A stretch of DNA of 64,000 nt from Schistosoma haematobium (Eukaryota; Platyhelminthes; Trematoda; Strigeidida; Schistosomatidae): NCBI RefSeq assembly GCF_000699445.3, contig NC_067197.1:13708152-13772151 (forward strand), given 5' to 3'. Shown in pieces: positions 37,600-48,600 of this stretch. The notes below the pieces were generated by a model. The model saw only the letters and a program-made list of their open reading frames with translations, was not told where the DNA came from and ran no database searches. Every line of letters begins with the position of its first letter. Positions within the stretch are counted from its first letter, which is position 1. The translations under genes were made by a program, and so were the position numbers.

Positions 37600-38502
37600 T
37601 TTCTAAAAAGCTCCATCATGTTCTGATTGGCTAGAACTCTTTGGCTGATTTAGGGCTTCTGGAGAGTTCGTTACAGTTCTCGATAATTTGACAACTGGGT
37701 TGCGGCGGCGTCGCCTCATTCTTGTTGTCTTCCTTGTTCGAGGCTTCTTTTCAGTGTCCTTGGGCATATGCAACCTTGACGAGTCTAAGATTAACTCTAA
37801 CGAGAGATCCGACGAGTTATTTCGAGTCTGCATCGTTCTGTTGTCCTTATGGATCTGATTCGTATGTCGTATACATGTTCCAAAAGTTCATCGAACTCCG
37901 TACAAAACTTTCTCCAATTTTCGCACAATTTTTTCTGGCTCTCATCGGTTCTTCGCGAGGTTGGATTTAACGAAAACTTAGAAGCCAACATTAAAGCTAC
38001 GGATATTTGGATTGTGACTGTGCCCATCCACTAATTTGGACGGCAATATGGCGTTGAAAACGGTCCTTATACTTTTTCCAAACAGGACTTCAGCAGGAGA
38101 CTTACCGTCCGGAACCTTTGGGTTTGGAGTGGTTCTATAGGATGCTAAAAATTTTGTGATTACCTGTCTAGTCTCTTTGCCTCCTCCTTTTATAAATGCT
38201 CGTTTAAAGGTGTCCACGAAACGTTCTGCTTGTCCGTTCGATTGAGGATGGAAGGGCGGAGAACAAAGATGAGTTATTCCACTTGCGCTACAGAAATTCT
38301 CAAACGATTCTGCGATGAGTTGCGAGCCATTATCAATTACTAAGGTCTCTGGAACTCCGAAGCAGCTAAACAAGGTAGACAACTTGTGAAGTGCCTCCGA
38401 TATTGTACAATTGGGCATGGTATATACTTCTGGCCCTTCAGTAGATGCATCTACGATAATAGATCGACGTTGACGTATGTTAATTAGATCAAGTTTGAGC
38501 AA
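37600..38502 (-). mobile_element. Ty3/gypsy LTR retrotransposon integrase remnant
   Basis: The minus frame 38502-37978 encodes an integrase core: IIVDASTEGPEVY, FGVPETLVIDNGSQL with catalytic Asp, FHPQSNGQAERF with catalytic Glu, then RTTPNPKVPDGKSPAEVLFG. Further 3' bases (to about 37600) continue in other frames with a basic tail (KTTRMRRRRRNP). Protease, RT and LTRs are not joined to it, so it is a fragment. The match is to gypsy-type elements, several of which are known in schistosomes. Confidence 0.9.
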
Positions 38503-38509
38503 ATGAAAC

Positions 38510-40130
38510 CACTAGACAAAATATATAAAACTCACACATTTTTATGATTATATAATCTGTCGAAACTGATGTATTATCCAGATACTTATTTTGAGTGTTT
38601 GTCACAAAAAATCAAAATTATCACAGATCATGTCCACACTATCGTTAGTGTTATTAGTTGCAAAACTATCATCGACGCACGCTTTCCGTTCGAACGAGAG
38701 AAGAGTAAACAAATTTCATACAGAATAAGCTAAAGCGTAATGTCGTGCCTTTCACTCTTGTGAAAACTAAGTAGTGTTAAATCCATGTCTATGGGAATGA
38801 ATAAATTAATGTACATTTAGGAATGTAGGGTAACATCGTCGAACAAATCTATCAAAACCTCACAATTAATTAAGTAAGGATCAGATAAATATGTAAAATG
38901 AGCGGTAGCAATAAATCATTATAACTTAATAAGAATATAGAAGCAAATATAAAAATAACAAGTAATATGTAGATACAAAAATAACTAAAATAATATTTCA
39001 AAACAGTTACAAATGAATAAAAGTCAAAAAACAAGAAGACACTAAATTTGCACGCTTATAGAAACAGTGCAAGTTTACAATTATTAAAAGAAACAATGAA
39101 CAAAGCAACATTGATAAATATTTCGATGAATACTAAGAACAGTTCAGTTTAATCATCAGCTCTTTATCACTTCTGTTGAAGAAAATTGATAGTGCTAAAT
39201 TGAAGACATGAGTGAAGCAACTGCCATGCCGCATAACGTAGTCCACTGTATCAAGACCAGAAATAGAAGTGCTACTTCACGACCGATTTAGTATACTGGG
39301 ACAAAACATGGTAGGAGTTTTGATGTGAAGTGCGTTAACATTTTGCTGTCTAATGGTGTTTAATGGAGTACAGTGGTGGCGATATATCTGGAAATGATGG
39401 TTTTCCGAACAATGCTTGAAAATTTGACAGTGAGAAGTACATCATTGTCGCAAGCAATATATTACATTCGAGACTCTCCGAAACAGACGAGGGATAAAAA
39501 CCACTTATAATCACAACATGAGAGTTACGTCTCATCGAAATTTACAGTCAAATCGAACATAAAATTGTGAAATCCATTCAGTCACTGGCAACACAACCAA
39601 ACCATCATAGTTGACAGGAACAAATGTTGATAAAAAAACATAGTAAGACGGAAACATCACGATGACAGATATGTCGGAGTGCATCGAATCATTTGTAATT
39701 CACTCGGATAATCAGAGTGTAAATGTTAAAGCTGGAGCTCTCAAAAATTAATTTCACACGCTCACCTGTTCCCGTTCTTGATGAAAGTTCATCTGCAAGT
39801 GGTGACGGACCTTGTTCTGTGGAGGAAATGTGAATGAGATATAAACAAGTAATCTGTCTATATACAGTTGAGCGTCATATACACCTCTTTTGAACATACA
39901 TCATCATACATGAAGTTCTGTGTTATCAAAGTTTTCTGTCAAACACTTACAAACAAAATCAAGGGAAACCATATACAAATGTAATTGAAGAGTGAACATT
40001 GTTGAATATCAATTAAGTCCTATTGGTGTCTTTGCTCTTAACAATTGAAATTTCAGGGAACTTTTTAATGTTTGCACATAAGCAATTATAGAGAAATTTC
40101 AAATGGAATCAACCTCAGATATTAAAATAT
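38510..40130. other. intergenic, no gene seen
   Basis: AT-rich, without recognisable coding sequence or repeat on inspection. Confidence 0.5.
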
Positions 40131-40538
40131 TGTAGCGTGGCGTCGAGTTGAGGTTAACTATGAACACCGCTACCAAGAAACACGTGCCAACTAGATCAGA
40201 AGGCGAAGGTTGGACGTAACCAAAGAAACCCATAAAATCTCCGAGAAGCCAAATACCAGAAGGCAATTAATGGACCAAGTCGATGTTTATTTGCTGGCGA
40301 TCTCGTGGCATCGAAAGGATACCGAGATCGTGCTAGGATACAACCTTGGTTACAGAAGGTAACCGAATTCGCGCGAAGTTACAATCGAAGTGTGTGGATA
40401 AGAATGGAAGCACAAAATAGCTGTCATTAGCACAGTTAAACAAAAGCACATTAAAACAAACGCTGGTACAGTTGGTTATAATAATAATTGTTTTTTATTA
40501 AACCAGTCGTGTTCTCGTGATAAACGTGAGTCACTACA
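40131..40538 (+). mobile_element. probable solo LTR
   Basis: 408 bp starting TGTAGCG and ending CACTACA (TGTAG/CTACA inverted ends), higher in G+C than its surroundings, with ATAT on both sides as a possible target duplication. No internal region adjoins it. Orientation is arbitrary. Confidence 0.5.
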
Positions 40539-40645
40539 ATATCATGGGACGACATGGACTAGGAGCGATGAACAAGAATATTGTGAGAATCGCACGTTTA
40601 TTTGCATCCGACAAAATTGTCACAGATGGCAACATATAACTATCA
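40539..40645 (+). mobile_element. family A endonuclease scrap
   Basis: ATATCATGGGACGACATGG and the following bases encode DIMGRHGLG, the segment after GDLNAKVG in family A. It directly abuts the probable solo LTR. Confidence 0.7.
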
Positions 40646-41003
40646 ATAATATTTGCGCCTTAATGGGGTGGCTCATCATCAAGCGGTTTTAGCAAGTTTG
40701 GTTATTGTCGGTATTTTTAAAATTATGTTTGACAGACTTTCATTATCATTTTTCCGAGTAACTGCATAATTACATAGTACGAGATGTTTGGTTGCAGTAA
40801 AGGATATCTGCCAAACCATTAGTACGTTATGTTATGAGAATAGTCGCATATTACCTGATTCACCAGTTATTAAGTAAGTCACGTTCTCGGTGACAAAAGT
40901 ATGCCAAACAACTTTCTCCTATCTCATTCATACCCATTCGATGAGTCTTAATGAATCGTATTTAGGTATTTTATCCTTAATTATTTGGTTTTATTCAGTG
41001 GTC

Positions 41004-41004
41004 A

Positions 41005-41052
<48 letters not shown>
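41004..41052. repeat. (TA)n microsatellite
   Basis: About 22 TA units. Confidence 0.97.
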
Positions 41053-41053
<1 letters not shown>

Positions 41054-41269
41054 GAACATGTTTTATAATCGACAAATCTTCAATTGTAACATTTTCGATA
41101 GGTGACGATGGAAATGAAAAAGAATAAGTATAGAATGCAATAATAAAGATTATATTGAAAGATTGCTTTTTTTTGAAGTCTTACTCACCAGTGTAAATCA
41201 ATAACGTAGGTGATCTATATCGAATGATTGGAGGCCTAATCGAGTAAGATGGGAATGGTGTGACGAATC

Positions 41270-41835
41270 AGCTAACTTCGAAGTCACAATTCGCGGTCAG
41301 CACCAAACGTGGATTGCCCCTTTGACGTGTCAATGTACCATGGATGCTTCGAAGGCAGTATAACACAAAGGACGTTATTATGGAGACATATTAATAAGAA
41401 TCGTTTCACAGAAGTAAGTACGACCACCACCGCAGGGAAAAATCCATGGCGTAAATTGAATTGATGCGCATTGGTCATCCTTGACCCTGACGGAGATCGA
41501 TGATCGGTTCGACAGTCAGTGACCAATCTGCCGGATGATTTCACTACAGCTCAGTGATATTCCACCGGCTCACATACTGTAGCGATAAATAAATCCCCAA
41601 AATAAATAGCTCTGTAAGTCTTCGATATTGCGTGCTGACCACATTAGTTCTAATGGACTCATCTAACTGCAGGCGCCTGGTTATGCATCCACACCAGATC
41701 ACGAGTGGGAACTCCGTGCTCAACAACTACTGCGATCGCTAGCCAGATTACATCAGACGACCCTCGATATATTGATAGCACATCAAATATATCTCCGAAC
41801 CTCCTCGCTTCTGTCTTTTGATTTCACTTGGTGGG
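41270..41835. other. G+C-richer block, possible old LTR element piece
   Basis: It differs in composition from its AT-rich flanks and contains TGTAGCGATAAATAAATCC (41577-41595), a start like that of the solo LTR at 40131. No coding match was seen, so this is a guess. Confidence 0.25.
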
Positions 41836-41904
41836 TACGATTCATATTAGAAGGTTTTACTGGTTAAAGAAATGTCAAACCCCAAATACCTGTGACATCT
41901 TCAA

Positions 41905-42125
41905 TGCTTATATTTGATATTCTTCTCGCTACTCTAAACAGCTATAATGCACAAATATTTCAGTTGGCAGGACGTAAAACGAACAGATACACAACATAAT
42001 CGACATATGTGCAACAGAAAACTAAATTGTAGTCTGTACAAGTAAAGCAGTAGTACCAATGCAACAAAAACTTCGACAAGAGCTAGTGTCCAGATTATGT
42101 GATATTCCTGTGGCACGCGCATAGA
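41905..42125. repeat. unclassified repeat P, copy 2
   Basis: Partner of 34436-34690 (shared CAGCTATAAT, AACAGATACACAACATAAT, TATGTGATAT). Confidence 0.6.
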
Positions 42126-42129
42126 ATTC

Positions 42130-43209
42130 AGAAGTATGCGAGTTGATATACTAACTACGAATCCCCGAAGTAGTACTCTTTAAGACAGATAAAACTAGAT
42201 GGGCACAAATAAACGTTTCATATTTGTAATTCCTAATAAGTGCACAATCAAGTACAAAGGAGTCATCGGTTAATACAAATCTTACAATAAGAAAATCATA
42301 TAGTACTAACTATGCAACACAATACATCTTCGTTGGTGTTGACCTGGCGTCAAAAATTCTGGATTTTGTGATCTTCCTTCTACATTAGAGATACAGTACT
42401 TTGGGAGATAATCTGGTACCATTTTAATACCGTTTCATTGACTCTGCGAATGCAAGAGAACTTGAAAGTATAATTCACAACTTAACTGTCTATGGGAGCT
42501 GTAAGTATGTATTAGAACACATAGTTCCACTGTGATTTCAGCAACATAAAGATAACCACAGCATGCATCGATGTTGTTAAGCTAGTCGTTAGCATAGCTT
42601 GACTATAGTATACCTCATTTGATATTGAATGCAACAAACTAAAAGGTGCGCCACTTCACGTCTTCGTTTTTCTGTTTCTGGCATTTTCACATTTTAGTTT
42701 TAGATTTCGCGCAATTTGTATTACTAACTTAGAAGTTCTTACTTGCAGTCGGTAAACGTAAGCTATGTGAGTAACCTATTGGGATTAGACTTCTTTATAT
42801 TCACATTACATATTCAGGAATTTAGATGTAATCGGTGAGGAAATGTGTCATAATTGTTCTCCCATGAATAGTGGGGTGGATTTCGGTTATAGTTGTTGTT
42901 GTTACTACATATATAGTAGTCGTGCATATGACTGAATCATTCGGTATTTTCAAGAATTCGTAGTTTGGATACTAAGAACACCACGGTTCAGTCAGTCATT
43001 AACACCACAGACCTTAAAACATACGGTCTCGCCAAAGTGAGATGCCAATGAAGTATATGTAAGTTACGCAATTTACATATTCTGTACAGAAGGATTGAGC
43101 ATAGACAGTATTATTCCAGAAGAATGAATTCTATAGATAGAATGCACAAGACGATTTTGAAGCTCGAGATTCAATTAGAAATGACAGTTGGTTAATTTCA
43201 TGGACCAAT
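42130..43209. other. intergenic, no gene seen
   Basis: A short CAGTCAGTCATTAACACCAC at about 42992-43011 resembles the family B tail. Otherwise nothing. Confidence 0.45.
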
Positions 43210-43835
43210 GTCACGTTTTCTGGTTGCCCCTTAGCTGTTTTGTAGCCCACTCACATACTAGCCGTCATTTCGCAACGTGGTAGCCGAGTATACGTAATAC
43301 AAGTCCCACTCACCGTATTTGTTGACAATCCGATTCTTGATCAGTCACCGTGCTTCTCCTGTCTACCACTCTGTATCTAATATCAGAATCGTTTACTCAG
43401 TGGCTCCAAACTTCATAAACAGTGCTTCAAAGCCATCCATAACCAAACATTAATAACGTATAAACGTTTTCCATTCCTAAGAACTACTTTGCAGCCGTAA
43501 ATTGAAACAGGCCAAACTGCTCTAAAATATGCTCGTTCTTTGCTTGATAGACGAATATCTCGTATACTTCACTAGTGACAAGAGTTAAACAAGAGTTTTG
43601 AATAGTCTAAACTTTCACCGGGCGTCCATCTACCAAGTCTTTTCAAGATAAGTGGAGTGACCGGCGCTCTCAACCACTTCGCTGCGTACCACTAACCCAG
43701 ACATCGATTCAGATCAGTCGTGAGGCAATATTTTACATCCCGAGAGAGTGAATCACATCCCAAATATGCTTGTTTCGTTGATCAAAGTGGTTGGAAGACT
43801 ATTTTGGTCAGCGTCTCCGAATACAGCTGTCGTCG
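43210..43835 (-). mobile_element. decayed family B retrotransposon
   Basis: Aligns along its length with the minus-strand family B copy at 50440-51110 (for example CTTTGCTTGATAGACGAATA, CAAGATAAGTGGAGTGACCG, CATCCCAAATATGCTTG). It is highly diverged with no open frame. It ends about 180 bp upstream of the RTRAF start codon. Confidence 0.75.
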
Positions 43836-43935
43836 TAAGTTACTTATCAGTCTTATTTTGTACAGAAAATTGGTGGTTAATTTAGGCAACAATTTGTTAT
43901 ATGCTTACGATTATATATTAGACCGATTCATGTTT

Positions 43936-44018
43936 ACCTTCTCTCTTTTTAGGTCACCAGACTTTTGATTGCTTCGTCCGAATTCTTTCATATTTTTCTC
44001 CCTCGTCGGATTATTACA
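43936..44018 (+). promoter_or_regulatory. RTRAF 5' leader with candidate acceptor
   Basis: A pyrimidine tract (TTTACCTTCTCTCTTTTTAG) ends at AG 43951-43952, 67 nt upstream of the ATG. It could accept a 5' UTR exon or the schistosome spliced leader. No TATA box is evident. Confidence 0.35.
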
Positions 44019-44094
44019 ATGCTGGCTAATGAACGATTGCGTTTCAAGCTTCATTCTGTCAACTATCCGGTGTACGATGTTTTCGATGTTTCAG
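44019..44094 (+). CDS. RTRAF: RTRAF exon 1
   Basis: ATG at 44019 begins MLANERLRFKLHSVNYP, matching human MFRRKLTALDY. It ends TCA G|GTTTTC, phase 1. Other GT choices (44072, 44088) either shorten the match or break frame. A pyrimidine tract plus AG at 43951-43952, 67 nt upstream, could be a cis or spliced-leader acceptor. Confidence 0.8.
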
Positions 44095-47000
44095 GTTTTC
44101 GCCATAAAATCCATTTGTTTAATTAGTATTACAAAAGATTTGGCGAATGTACGCAATGTGATCGTATGGCTGGAGGATAGGCTTATTCGAGCTCTTCCTG
44201 CTGAAGCTAGGTTGCGTGACGTACAATCTTTGGAATGGACAAGCTATTTAAATAAGGTTCGTGCCTTCAGTTCATTTCCCTAATTCATTTCTTTTAGTAT
44301 CTTCAGGCAGTAAAGTGCCCTTTTAATGAATCTAATTCTTGGGCTATGTTGGATTGGCTTCTTAGTAAAGCACTACTATTGGAATACAACTCATGTAATC
44401 ATTTGTACTATGATGTCATTATATTTTACTTATAGCTAGAAATACTCAACACAGCAGTATATCTGAGAACCCTACTATTTCCACGAACGCTTTTAATAAC
44501 ATAGATGGTGGCTTAGTGTTGTTTCTTTTTTCTAATCCTCTTAGCTAACAGTGATGAGTTTAAGGAAAATGTTTTAAAGATGGCTAAGTTATTGCAGATT
44601 CCTGCCCATCCAGATATCAAAATATTATTTAAGGTGTGGTAAATTGTGTATATTACTCATGTTTCCTATAACCAAGGCTGTCTGTTTAGTTATCGAACAA
44701 AAACTTGAAGTAAATATATTGAATGATGCTATAAAGAACTATGGGACATCTAAAGTGAGTTGTTTTCAAGTAAAGTTATGCACACTCTCATCAGCTTTAA
44801 GAGTGTTCTTTTATTCTCTTATTGGTTACTTAATTGGGAAAATTCTTTTGTATACAGGTCCGTCTTTCAGCAAACTTTATTACAATCACTTATAATACAA
44901 TCCCATGGGACAATATATGTTTATTTATTTGACAGTTTATTCTTTGTAATATTGAAGCATTTGGCTAAGTGTGATGTCCGTTTCTTTCGACTTGCATGTA
45001 TAAGGTTTATACAACTGATGAGATTAAGTGGGGAAATTATCTTCTGTACCAAATCAAATATAAAACTTTTGTCGCTTTCCTTATTGGTCAATCTTTTGTA
45101 TTTAGATACCAGCTGGTGATAAAGTTGGTGCTATTAGTTAGGTTCTATCGATTAAGGGTCTGGTCTAATCAGTTATGTAGCTAGAATGATAGGACGATGA
45201 ATTCAATTTGGATTTTAATGTTTAGGAGTATTTTGGGGGAATTTTCAGTTTTATGCTTCAGGTATACAACCATGTATGAGGTAATTTCAATAAAACTCAT
45301 GGCACTAAAGAAATGTAAGCTCACATTTTTTGGCATCGTCGGTCATAAAGTTAATACCGATAACGTGAAATTATCTTACGGTATCTCACTGTTTGAATAT
45401 GACGTTTCATTAACCATGGAAATTAACCACGTTTAAACGTCGTTAATAGGTTGCGGTGTGGAGTTATATGTTTTCAAGGATTCCTAACTTCACAATTTAT
45501 TCACTTAGGCTACCTTAAATTGTGGAAAGTTAGTCTATCAATTTAGGCAAAAGGAAAAGTGTAACAAATGACAATTGGAAGAAATATACACCACAGTGAA
45601 GTATTTACATGTTTATATTTGGAACCACTACTGAGACCAACGGGAATTTCAATATTAAAATTGGTTTTAGTTTGTATCAAATACCTATGTAAACACTCCC
45701 TTCATAACTGCAATTTACACCACGAAAATGCATATATACATATAGTTTCATCGCTTGGTTGTCTGTTTGAGTCATTTAATACTGAAACCATATTTGTACT
45801 CATAAGTGTTTGTTTAAATAACAAGATAATTATTGCAACTCAGTAAATATATAGTAACTGGGAAACAAGGCTGTGGAGAACATGTTTTGTGAACGCTAGG
45901 TATCTTACTACTTTGCTCTTTGACCTAAAAGTAAGTAAAGCATAGTACAAGCTCACAACAAAGTTGAGCAAAGTCGATTCTCTTAACTAATGAGCCATAG
46001 TTTTATATGGTTAGAAAAGAAATGCATTGAAATATTATGTAGTTTCTCTCCTTTTTGAGAGGTTTGATGAACTTCAGTTTATAAGAATATTGTTTTCAAG
46101 CTTATCAGTAGTTAGCTGTTCATCTACTCAGTGTTTGGGAACCTGGTTTAAGATTATGAAAAAGATTTGTTGCCCAGATGGTTGCACTTGTTTGTTCCTT
46201 TGCTTGAGCTAGGTGGTTTGATCGTGCTGCTTTAACTGTCCTTCTGGACAATATCGTTGGTGAAAACCACAGAGAAGAGTGAGGTATTTATATCCATCTA
46301 CACATAACTGACCGTTCTGTCTACCCTGATTGTTTGTTCCTGTTACCATCGATACTGTCACTATCCGTACGATTTTCGGCTTTATTTGTCCTTACTAATG
46401 AAGTATGGTATGATGTACATACGCACCAGGTTTCACCTTGTGACTGATTGATTGACCCGTCCTGTTGTTATATGCACATTTATTTTGATTGTCATCCCCT
46501 GTAACTTCATTTTCGACCTGACTGCCCATGACTTTTGAATTAGGTGAAAATTTGATCGATTCCGATACATTTATTGATTGCTAATGAATCTTAGTGCCAA
46601 GCTCCCGAAAGTTCAGTGGTCTTGGCATTCCTTCTATCAAAGATTTCGACATTTTCACGGTCATACGTACATAACTGTCTACGTAGATTGATATGCAAGA
46701 AGATACATCCTAGTGTTTAACAACTAGGTGATGTTGATGCATGTTAAGATCGTTCAATTTTCAATTTATTGCTTGTTGCAATTAGAGAAAGACTATAATT
46801 TATGCATGACATTTAAGCAACGCCAAAGTGACCTGGAGAATATTCTCCTACTTGCTACGGTTATAAGAGGGTCATAAGTTAGTGTGAAGTATTATGATCA
46901 GCGTTAACAATTGGACGTTAGGTTTAGGAACTATGGTTTTCATCACGAACTGGCATAAGCTGTAGTGCTAAAAGGCTATTTAACCTATGGACGAATAAAT

Positions 47001-47680
47001 TTTGCGCCCAAAATTCTGATTGGTCCGTCCATATGTTATAATCTCGCAGCAATTGAAGCAAATAAATGTTAACTTTTCTACTTTCGGTTTCCATAAGATT
47101 GGCTTAGTTTATGTTCTGTGTATATTCCAAACGCTCTCAATAACCTTGTTGTGACTTCTGATATGTCTTTCATATGTGGTAGGATGACCTGTTTGTTGGT
47201 TTTCACACTTATTTTCGTTCTTGTTGGCAATAAAATTGTTTCATCATTTGAAATAAAAGCGTCCTTTTGAAAAAAATGCACTAAAATAAGTAATACTTTC
47301 AGAAAATATAGTAAGTTTGTATGATGATTTTTTTAAAGAAACGGCATTGTTTGTAATGATAACATTTGGAAGAGATAAAAATATACAATCTAAATGTTGC
47401 GTTTTTTCGATTTTAAATCCTTGTACATAAAATTCATGCAAACTTTCTATTTATTCGATTTTCTTGCATCGTTTAGGTCGACATGCTAAAGCTTGATGAT
47501 GTATGCCTTGGATTTAGTGTTAAAGATCCTCATGTAAAGGCTGCAGCTATTGCGTTAAGATTGTTAAATATAGATCGGCTACGAAAACTACAGAACCAAG
47601 CAAATGCTAGCATAGTACATGTCCAAAAATTGACAGCAGACCCAAAAACTGACGAAAGACTTGGAAAAGTTGGCTTTTAA
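44019..47680 (+). CDS. RTRAF: RTRAF homologue (C14orf166/hCLE), complete gene span
   Basis: Coding parts are 44019-44094, 44138-44256, 44298-44394, 44436-44507, 44545-44633, 44677-44754 and 47477-47680. Their sum is 735 nt: 244 residues plus stop, the same length as human RTRAF. Shared landmarks are KLxxxxY near the start, RNVIVWLED (human RNFIVWLED), CPF, DWLL, LEY, LLQI, and DPKTDERLGKVG at the end (human DPKTDHRLGKVG). RTRAF is a small RNA-binding protein of the RTCB-DDX1-FAM98 tRNA-ligase complex and of cytosolic RNA transport granules (family knowledge). Introns 1-5 are 43, 41, 41, 37 and 43 nt and the last is 2,722 nt. Exon 1 and intron 1 were chosen because they give a gap-free match between NYPVYDVFDVSDLANVRN and human DYHNPAGFNCKDETEFRN. 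The gene converges on TTC7. Confidence 0.94.
44138..44256 (+). CDS. RTRAF: RTRAF exon 2
   Basis: The acceptor ACAAAAG lacks a good pyrimidine tract, which is usual for micro-introns. It encodes DLANVRNVIVWLEDRLIRAL and ends SYLNK at AAG|GTTCGT, phase 0. Confidence 0.88.
44298..44394 (+). CDS. RTRAF: RTRAF exon 3
   Basis: After a 41-nt intron ending CTTTTAG it reads YLQAVKCPFNESNSWAMLDW then LLSKALLLEYNS. This matches human YLRDVNCPF, AIDWLL and LEYG. The donor is T|GTAATC, phase 1. Confidence 0.92.
44436..44507 (+). CDS. RTRAF: RTRAF exon 4 (72 nt)
   Basis: This small exon sits between a 41-nt and a 37-nt intron (acceptor ACTTATAG, donor G|GTGGCT). It reads RNTQHSSISENPTISTNAFN then NID. 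It restores the hydrophilic linker that would otherwise be missing against human, and creates IDANSDEFK aligned to human LDVNNPDFK. Confidence 0.82.
44545..44633 (+). CDS. RTRAF: RTRAF exon 5
   Basis: The acceptor is CCTCTTAG and the donor AAG|GTGTGG. It reads NSDEFKENVLKMAKLLQIPA then HPDIKILFK, matching human NPDFKAGVMALANLLQI. Confidence 0.92.
44677..44754 (+). CDS. RTRAF: RTRAF exon 6
   Basis: It follows a 43-nt intron; the donor is AAA|GTGAGT. It reads AVCLVIEQKLEVNILNDAIK then NYGTSK, matching human AIRILVQERL. Confidence 0.9.
45400..45800. repeat. unclassified repeat Q, copy 2
   Basis: Partner of 34930-35410; shows CCACTACTGAGACCAACGGG, AATTGGTTTTAGTTTGTATC and TGTTTGAGTCATTTAATACT. 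Confidence 0.6.
46340..46470 (+). repeat. family B 3' tail scrap
   Basis: ACTAATGAAGTATGG then ACGCACCAGG and TGACTGATTGATTGAC match the end of the family B copy at 2120-3055. Confidence 0.6.
46784..47048. mobile_element. MITE, copy 2
   Basis: 265 bp flanked by GCAATT (46778-46783, 47049-47054). The ends, GACTATAATTTATG and (complement) GCGAGATTATAACATATGGA, are weakly inverted, and the interior aligns with copy 1 at 19604-19893. Non-coding. Confidence 0.7.
47477..47680 (+). CDS. RTRAF: RTRAF last exon and stop
   Basis: The acceptor is CGTTTAG; 67 codons plus TAA. It reads VDMLKLDDVCLGFSVKDPHV, AIALRLLNIDRLRKLQ, and ends ADPKTDERLGKVGF. The C-terminal helices match human RTRAF nearly residue for residue in pattern. 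Confidence 0.94.
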   Translation, partial: VDMLKLDDVCLGFSVKDPHVKAAAIALRLLNIDRLRKLQNQANASIVHVQKLTADPKTDERLGKVGF

Positions 47681-47689
47681 TTTTTTTTT

Positions 47690-47695
47690 AATAAA
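47690..47695 (+). terminator. candidate RTRAF polyadenylation signal
   Basis: AATAAA lies 9 bases after the stop codon, following a T-run. Its closeness would give a very short 3' UTR, so a later signal may be used instead. Confidence 0.4.
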
Positions 47696-48190
47696 CAATT
47701 TGTTGAATGAACAGATTTCTCCATTGAGCAATGCATGGCGATCTGAGATTATTACTTTTAAAGTGAACGTTTTTTGGTCTTATGATAGCTGAATATTGTG
47801 TATGCAGTCACTTTATGATGTCTCCTTTTATTTTCCTCGATGCGGATGTCTAGAAAACTAGTTATTGTCGCTTTTTAAAGATGAAGTTAATGCTATTATC
47901 AGAGAGTTGATTAAAGTATTCAATATAGCATGGTGGTAAACTGCAAAGTACCATCATGCTAATAGTCTGCCATTACCTATATTTCTAGTCTGCAACTAGA
48001 CTTCAACTATCCAGACGTTAAGCAATGAACGTTTATGCATTCTGTACACATCACAAACTAACAAACTGAAAAGGATTTTGTATTTTAGTTAAACCATATT
48101 TCCAACCGACCTCAACATATATATTGAATATAGTCGCACCTAACACTCATAGTGAGTATCGAAAGCATGAAAACAACTTTTATATCATAT

Positions 48191-48196
48191 TTTATT
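48191..48196 (-). terminator. candidate TTC7 polyadenylation signal
   Basis: TTTATT on the plus strand reads AATAAA on the transcript strand, about 160 nt after the TTC7 stop. It is plausible, but the area is AT-rich. Confidence 0.35.
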
Positions 48197-48354
48197 TATA
48201 TACATATTTGAAGGAAACCCAAAATATCTTGATCAAATAGGACAGTGTATAAATAAATAAATAAATCATCAACTGTAATTACAAGGAATATAGATGTGTA
48301 TAATTACAGCGCTAAGTAATATAAAGGATTAACAGTAATCGAAAGATATTATAT

Positions 48355-48600
48355 TTAATTACACCGTACACCAAGTGGTAAGCAATAAAATGGTTCAATC
48401 GGTTCAGTTTGTTCCAGTTCAATGGCTGTTAATAGTGCACGTGTAACAACAGCATCAGATGCTGGTTCCGGTGTATTTGACGAACCTAATATGTCAGCAA
48501 GTAAACGCCATACACGAAAACTTGTTGGGTCCACATTCATTGCATCTCGTGCTACACGTTCAGCCAGGGTTGTTTGATTATTTTTATGTAAAAGACTAGC
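48355..48600 (-). CDS. TTC7: TTC7 last exon and stop
   Basis: The acceptor is TTATCAG, with stop TAA at 48357-48355. It reads ASLLHKNNQTTLAERVARDA, MNVDPTSFRVWRLLADILGS and LLTAIELEQTEPIEPFYCLP. This matches the last TPR and the C-terminal tail of TTC7 (LALILHQLGRYSLAEKILRD, EVWNGLGEVL). Confidence 0.93.
   Translation of the reverse strand, partial: ASLLHKNNQTTLAERVARDAMNVDPTSFRVWRLLADILGSSNTPEPASDAVVTRALLTAIELEQTEPIEPFYCLPLGVRCN

Larger units (their letters stand above)
44755..47476. other. RTRAF last intron
   Basis: 2.7 kb, sixty-odd times longer than the other RTRAF introns. It holds repeat Q copy 2, a family B tail scrap (46340-46470) and MITE copy 2; the rest is AT-rich without genes. 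Confidence 0.75.
47681..48354. other. RTRAF/TTC7 convergent intergenic region
   Basis: Holds the 3' ends of both genes; AT-rich, no further gene. Confidence 0.75.

Noticed and set aside
41284..41726. Two minus-strand frames of 60-86 codons
   Set aside because: No motif recognised; the G+C-rich block is more likely an old repeat.
44072..44126. Alternative RTRAF intron 1 (55 nt, donor GTACGA)
   Set aside because: It keeps frame but deletes residues that align without gaps to human RTRAF when the 43-nt intron 44095-44137 is used.
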